Of a stretch of 64,000 nt of DNA, positions 58,222 to 64,000 are shown piece by piece. The stretch covers positions 62,001-126,000 of the forward strand of contig SKCR01021145.1 of assembly GCA_019454045.1 (NCBI GenBank), written 5' to 3'. Within the stretch, counting starts at the first letter, position 1. Every line of letters starts with the position of its first letter. Under the pieces are notes generated by a model, which was not told the DNA's origin, searched no databases, and saw only the letters and a list, made by a program, of their open reading frames with translations. The translations under genes were made by a program, and so were the position numbers. Source of the stretch: Zanthoxylum bungeanum. Taxonomy: Eukaryota; Streptophyta; Magnoliopsida; Sapindales; Rutaceae.

Positions 58222-59019
58222 ACATTAATTTTTTACTTTAGTTTCAAGATAAAATGGATTTTCCATAATAAGGCTGAAAATTAATGGTAGGTGATTTGAT
58301 AATTACTCTCTTTGGAATATATGTAGACACTACAAAAAAAAATAAAAAAGATAGCTTATATGACAATTATAGTTTCAATGCCCCGCCCAGTGTAAACTAA
58401 AGTAACTAGTGTATTCGATTGGTCAGGTGGTTTTCAGACTTCGTAAGCCACGTGAAAGAGGATTATCAAAATCTAACGATATTATCATTTTTTCACTTAT
58501 AAATAACATAAAATGAATTTTGAGTGCATTCTCTCATGGATCTATAATTTGAAAACTACCCACCCGGTAAAGCAGAAAAGTATACAAATTATCTATAATT
58601 TAGAAAAATTATCAATTTTCCACCTCATAAAAAAAAAAAAAAAATAGTAAACACATTTGAAACTTTAAGTAGAAAATAAAACAATTTTAAAATTTTCATG
58701 AAAAATAATACTTGCGCGGAAAAATGATAATTTCCCAAAAATGCATGTGAACTTTGTTTGCTCCTACTTGAAGAAAAATAAAAGACATTGGAGATCAGTA
58801 ATGTTTTCACAACAGCAAAAGCATAACTGTAAAGGAAATAAAATAAAATGAAAGGATAATATCAATTCAGATTTAAAACTGAAATAACTAGAAAAATATA
58901 AACAAGTGAACATCAATGTGGCTGTTCTTGATGAGCTACAATAGTACTGTTCATTCGCTAAGCTTGGGAAGTAGTGATAGACAGAATATCATTCTTGTGC
59001 CATCTTAAAATCTGAGTAG

Positions 59020-60440
59020 CACTGGTCCTCTGCGAATAACTTCACTCAGTTTCAAAAGGGTCTTTTCTCTAAACCCTGTCTTTGTAGTCTCAGAAGAACT
59101 TCCAAAGACATCGGAGACTTCAAATTTACAAGAAAATCTCATCTTTGGAGCCAACTCTTCTAGTAAGTGTGGAACTGTGGATTGTTGGTTTAAAGCCACT
59201 CTGAAATATCTTCTTGTCTATCCTCGCTGCTTCATCCGGCATCCTCCGAATTTTCATCGATTTGATTAACAAATTGTAGGTGTGCCACCATCAGGAGGAC
59301 AGCCCTTTTCTTCCATCTCCTTCAACAAGTCATATACAATGTCCATCCTCCTCTAATTCCCTAACCCTGTGATCAAACAGGTGTAAACTACAGCATCCGG
59401 CTGACATCCAGATTCAAACATCTCATCAAAACACTCCTCTGCTTCTTTCATCTTCCTATGCTTGCAAAAATCGCATATCACAGTCGTATAGCTCCATACA
59501 TTTGGGGGTGGACTCTTGGCTTTCATTACCTCAACCCTTCAAGCATAATATTATTTGCAACAATGTCAGGCTCAAATCCTTATATCAATCAATCTCATTC
59601 CACACTCTCCCTGCCTCCATCAAGTTCTTTATCCTACACTAAGCACCAAGCAACAGAGTACAAATCATCAAATACGATGTAAACCTATCTTTAATCTTAT
59701 CAAAAAGCGCTTGAGCTTCTTTAACAAGCTTTGCCCTTCCAAGATTTTCAAGCAAGCAATTAATAGTATCGACACCCACTTTATATTTATACATCTTCAT
59801 CAACTCAAAAATAGCAACTACTTGGCAGCAGCCAGCAGCAAAAGCATTCATTAGCAATCTCACACGTCTCCATCATCAAAAGCCTTTTCCCTCCATTTCC
59901 TCAAGCATAGACACCATTGTCTCAAATTTGCTACCCCTTCCTAATATGCTCATCATCGAATTACAAGTCCTACAATCATCAATCATTTGCAAATCCCGGC
60001 TTCTCTCCTGCCCAACAAATGAACCTAAAAAACTGGTTTTCTAGCATGCCGAAACCGTTCTAACACATCTAACACTAGATCATGAGATAAATTGATCCCA
60101 CATTCATCAAGCACCGCCTCTATGTTTCGATCCAATGCAAAAAACTCGTCAATCACCATACCCACTCTACTTCCCTACGATCAGAACTCGACTTAACACT
60201 AATAAGTAGAGTTTGGTAAACTTATAAACTAGCTTATAATACTCTCAATCAATACTCTCTGACAAACAGTACCTAACACTTCCAATTTTATTTTCAACAT
60301 TATCCTCATCACAGTCCACCTCAGCATCAGAATCTCGATTATCATAAGTAATACCATTAGAGAAACCCTTACAATTGTCAAAACTCAAATCCAAAATTTT
60401 CCCAGCTAAAATTATGGAGATACTAAAGCATTCTAATTAA
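59020..60440 (-). pseudogene. PPR protein pseudogene
   Basis: Pentatricopeptide-repeat proteins bind organellar RNA. Minus-strand fragments in order: MVIDEFFALDRNIEAVLDEC and LDVLERFRHARKP (about 60150-60030), SMMSILGRGSKFETMVSMLE, GVDTINCLLENLGRAKLVKE, then SYTTVICDFCKHRKMKEAEE, CQPDAVVYTCLITGLGN, LLKEMEEKGCPPDGG, and a last repeat ending SGFKPTIH near 59180. Order and wording match the At3g62470-type mitochondrial PPR subfamily. Stops and frameshifts separate nearly every repeat. The stretch 60710-60450 could contain a decayed N-terminal presequence but this is not firm. Confidence 0.85.
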
Positions 60441-60710
60441 TTTTATTTAGCAATATTTTTTGAACAGGATGGAGTGGAGAGGAGTGTGGCAAAAGATACG
60501 GAACTTGACAATGAGAACGATAGAGACTACAATAAGAAGAATAATGAAGCAAACGAGACAAGGACAGAGAGCTACCACAAGAACATTTGGCTCCTCCTTC
60601 AAGTCGTTTCGATCCTCGTCTCTGTCTCTGATTGAAAGTGAGTGGCTCGGCGGCTGAGTGGATTTGGCCATTCTTAAGCTGTGTCGAAGCAAATTCGAAA
60701 TTCTGCTCAA

Positions 60711-61896
60711 TTAGTCATCAAAATCGAATCTTTATTAACTAGAAAGTGGACGGTAAGCGATCGGTGGAATGTGCGGTTGTGGTGGTTGGTGGATGTGACA
60801 GAGGAGCAGTGGATTACAGCTTGAAAGTGAACTTAGTGAAGTGATGATAAGCCGAGAGGTGGTGTAACTAACGGTTGGTCGTTAGATTGGGCCGGGTCAG
60901 GTCACATATTTTACTTTAATTTGGCCCATTGGGTCGGGTCGTATATCAAAGGAGTGGACTCTCCACTTGTCAAATGCTTTTTCAAATATTAGTGAGTGAG
61001 TCTACAAGGTTTTAACTTTTTTCTCCAATTAAATAGCAAAATCTTAATTATTTCAAAAAATAATGATTTTTTCGGACGAGTAAAGCCCAAAACGATGCGT
61101 TTTGGGACTTTTAGAAAAATATTATTTTCTTAATAGTTACTCGGGTTATTATCAAATTCTCATTACTTTAGAGATCAGGAAAAGACCAAACATTCCAACT
61201 ATGCATGTTGAGCATATTTAGTGACATGATTGAACACAGTTTAGAGGTCACTTGCTCAGACAAACTAGCACGGCCCAATTACTTGATCAGGACTTCCTGA
61301 CAATGTACTTTAAAATGCTAGGTGGTAAACACAGAGGAATCTCAAGATAACTTGTCCATGAACCATTGTGCTGACAATATGATGATCTTAATCCAAAAGT
61401 TTTGCCCAGTTTCACTGCAAACTTAAGTTTTCTTTTAGGGCCATGGCGTTAGCTCCCTGGATTCATGGCTGTAACTTCATTGTGATCACAAATATGTAAA
61501 AAAAAATTTGGTTCATCATTCAAATGAATTGTTTTGAAAGTAATTACCAACAGGGCAGAAAGGTTGATCATGCGTTTCTACCAACCAGTACTGCAGTTAA
61601 TGTGTTATTTAATCATCTTATTTTATTTTAGGTTTATGAAAAAATATTCAATTATTAACATTTGGATTCTGTTTGAACTAAATTTGTATAGAATTTTTTA
61701 TTATAAATTATAATCGATAATTATTAAATAATAATTAATATATAATTGAATCTTAATAAAAACACAAGTGATCACAATTTCTTTTTCTTTATATGCATGC
61801 CCACAAAACGTGGGAATTTTGAATAGTGAGCATTAATAAACCAGATACAAATGAAACTAAGGAAAAAAAATTTAAACTGGTTATTAAAAAAAATGT
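60711..61896. other. Intergenic region and 3' flank of the RING-CH gene
   Basis: No coding signal or recognised repeat. The part adjoining 61896 is expected to hold the 3' UTR of the RING-CH gene. Confidence 0.5.
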
Positions 61897-63838
61897 TTAC
61901 ACCGTATGAAGCGGATGCAGTTGTTCCTCATCATCATCATCGTCATCTTCTTCTTCTTCATCATCGAAGGTCGAGGTATCATCATCTTCATCATCATCAA
62001 TAACCTGAAACGCAGAGAATCAGATAAATGTTTGGCTCAATTATGGGTACCTTTCAATTAAATACTACATTACTTAAATTTTTTCTCAGGAACAAAATAT
62101 ACTAACATGATATTGCCTTCGTATGCTATTATGAATGGCTGTGATTGTCCGCATCAATATGAACATGGGAAGTATAATTCCAATAGCTCTTATAAGAAGT
62201 ATCTGCAAATCATGCAAAGACAATTATAAAATAAAACAAAATGGCACAGAAATTGCAATTCATTTGACATCGTAGTGATTGTTGACGAGGCAATAGCAAA
62301 TACTTACCGTGAGAAGTGCAAATGGGTAACCATCTGTTCTCCCAGTAAGCACATCAAAAAGATTTTTCACAAGCAAAACAACTGTGAACTGCCAACACAA
62401 TTACCAAATCAAATATAAGTTACCAGTGCATTTAATAAAATAAAATAAAATGCTAATGGACTTGAAAACGTGAGTTCAAAATCTCTACAAACTCATAATA
62501 CCAAAGAGATTAGGACTGTCAATACTCAATATCATGTATCGACAGACGTCTAGGCAGCGCTACAAGTATTTTTTTTTTTTTTTAATTTATTCACAACTTA
62601 ATATAATTAAAGAACGTAATGATACAATAAAGCATATGCGAGTACAACTAACAATAACTCTTTAACTTATAAAACTGACCGTAAGAGCCAATGACCGGCA
62701 ACGAGCGGCGGTTCTATCGGCTGCGGATGTGCATTGATAGTAACGAGATTCATCTGTTAATCCTTCGGCCGTGGCCTCTAATGTTGGGCTTCGCCGCACT
62801 TGTTCTCTTCTCGGAATTTGCGAGCTCTCTCTGTCAGAAATTACACAAAGAGTTATTAATATAACCCAATACATTGGCGCACGTTTAATTCTTTTATTTA
62901 TTTTAGAACGACAACTTGTCCGAATATCACAAGTAATTAGTTGTAAAGAATGTTTGGCATGTTATATTTAAAGACAGAATATAAACATAAATGCAAATTC
63001 TCTGTGTTCGAATTTTTTACAAATGGCAGGAGATTATTAAAAGCAATATTTCATTACCTAATTGTCACTGCTGCCTCAATTAATTGGGACTTCTTGGAAG
63101 GTGCTGTATATCCAGGTCCATATTCCTGCAATAATATTGTTTAGTTAATGTAAACTTAATTAACACCGATCCTTCGATTTAGCTTCATAAACTTTGTTTA
63201 ATGGAAATAAATTTATTATGAATTTAAAAAAAAAAATCAAAAAAGTTCAGTTTTTCAAGGTGAAGAAACCAAATATCGCACAAGACTTTGAAGTACAAAA
63301 AGAAACAGTTGAACCAAACGACAAGTTTGAAGATACCCAAAGAACAAGAAACGATAGAAACATTGTTAGAAGAAACTAAGAATCAAAAACGAAACAAAAC
63401 CCAGCAACTTATAGAAACAGAACTTTTTATTGTTGCTTTTGTTTTGTTTTAGTAGCAATAAAACTTGAATAAATTTCAATTTTGAAAGCAAACCTGGAGA
63501 CAGATTTCACAAGTAGTGTTTCCCTTCTCGTAACACCATCTCTGTATGCAATCCCTGTGAGCAAACTGAAAGCAAAAACGAATTGAATTGAATTGAATTG
63601 AATTTTGATTAATAACAAAATCAAAACTTTTAACTGACCCAGAAGAGCAAAAATGAAAAAAATAAAAAAAAAACACAATAAACTGATTGTTTCTTTTAGG
63701 TACCTTAACGGTACCGGAGCAAGCACAAGGAGCTTCTAGCCTCTTACAGCTTTCAAATTCTTCTTCATGGCAAATTCTACAGTGTGATGATGCAGAATTT
63801 AATTTTAAATCTTCAACAAACAATACAACGTCTCCCAT
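61897..63838 (-). CDS. RING-CH (RINGv) zinc-finger membrane protein, DUF3675 type, 7 exons
   Basis: Likely membrane-anchored ubiquitin E3 ligase. Exons (minus): 63838-63704, 63565-63494, 63125-63058, 62830-62680, 62388-62308, 62202-62107, 62004-61897. All introns are GT-AG and the frame is kept throughout, giving 236 residues. The RINGv C4HC3 set is complete: C20, C23, C38, C40, H48, C51, C64, C67, with [13 protein letters not shown] and [40 protein letters not shown] opens the DUF3675 region. Hydrophobic stretches lie at about 143-150 and 163-186 ([20 protein letters not shown]), then an acidic Asp/Glu tail (204-226). No stop or frameshift is seen. This is the only apparently intact gene in the window. 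E3 activity is inferred from the family. Confidence 0.93.
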
Positions 63839-63970
63839 AATCTATCAGCTTTAGCTTTTTTTTTTATTTTTTATCTTTTATTTTTCAAAACTCTCCCTTT
63901 TTTTCAATTTTCAAATTTCCTGTACGTTTGTCTATTTGTTTCCTCTCTGATCGTGAAGACAGAACAGAAC

Positions 63971-63980
63971 TTTAAATATA
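63971..63980 (-). promoter_or_regulatory. Candidate TATA box of the RING-CH gene
   Basis: TATATTTAAA on the minus strand, about 135 bases upstream of the ATG. It is followed by a pyrimidine-rich leader (CTTCAC, GAGAGAGG complement tracts). Confidence 0.35.
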
Positions 63981-64000
63981 AGAAACTTGGCGTGAAATTC

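Larger units (their letters stand above)
56532..58960. other. Intergenic host DNA with two SINE copies
   Basis: AT-rich with many stops in all frames and no gene. Apart from the two related SINE-type repeats listed separately, nothing is recognised. A lone CACTACAAAAAAAAAT at 58328 has no partner. Confidence 0.7.

Noticed and set aside
58328..58343. CACTACAAAAAAAAAT, a possible CACTA or MITE end
   Set aside because: No inverted partner, subterminal repeats or TSD found nearby; likely a chance match beside an A-run.
60447..60710. Minus-strand frame with a presequence-like start and a hydrophobic stretch
   Set aside because: Starts at TTG, lacks PPR motifs and shows no continuity with the PPR remnant; may be a decayed N-terminus but not supportable as a gene.

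Overview
This is a stretch of plant nuclear genome, most likely from a eudicot. It is AT-rich, the cellular genes carry GT-AG introns, and about 56 of the 64 kb is nested transposable elements. No bacterial or organellar features were seen. Two host loci sit at the right edge: an apparently intact seven-exon RING-CH (RINGv) zinc-finger gene (61897-63838, minus) and a decayed pentatricopeptide-repeat (PPR) pseudogene (about 59020-60440, minus).

The backbone of positions 5000-56531 is an old CACTA (En/Spm) DNA transposon region read on the minus strand. A CACTA terminus with palindromic subterminal repeats ends at 56531. Its TNP2-type transposase gene is scattered in pieces at 50150, 27426-26231 and 11944-9723. 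A second palindromic array lies at 9187-9490. A TnpA-like (Ptta/En/Spm) exon lies at 5337-4988. Later elements landed inside this backbone, and most ends can be placed to the base from TG...CA termini and target-site duplications (TSDs).

The inserts are: (1) Copia-1, running from the left edge of the window to 4987, plus two solo LTRs of the same family at 5464-7480 (TSD CCGAT) and 18681-20785 (TSD CGAGA). (2) Gypsy-1 (11945-26230, minus), of the Tat type, with an antisense extra ORF and 3' tandem repeats. It was later hit by an Athila solo LTR (14756-16677, TSD AGCCT) and by the Copia-1 solo LTR at 18681. (3) Copia-2 (27427-49983, plus), whose 5' LTR holds a 696-bp hAT-like foldback element (28071-28766) and whose 3' LTR holds a complete Athila element (36675-48990, TSD GCCAT). 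(4) A deletion-derived Athila relative (50571-56064, minus), containing a 1.6-kb hAT-like element (51234-52831, perfect TSD ACGCTTAT).

The most striking finding is inside the Athila element. Between integrase and the 3' LTR lies an intron-free copy of a host LONELY GUY (LOG) gene, which encodes the cytokinin-activating phosphoribohydrolase (44870-45523). It keeps one reading frame over 217 codons with four stops, and is preceded by an unrecognised ORF with a Cys cluster. A second unusual structure is in the Copia-1 LTRs: all three copies carry an array of short inverted repeats, nearly all centred on TGG or TAG.

Almost every TE coding region here is a pseudogene with in-frame stops or frameshifts. 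The relative order of events follows from nesting: CACTA first, then Gypsy-1, Copia-2 and the Athila derivative, then the solo LTRs, the Athila element and the hAT-like elements.
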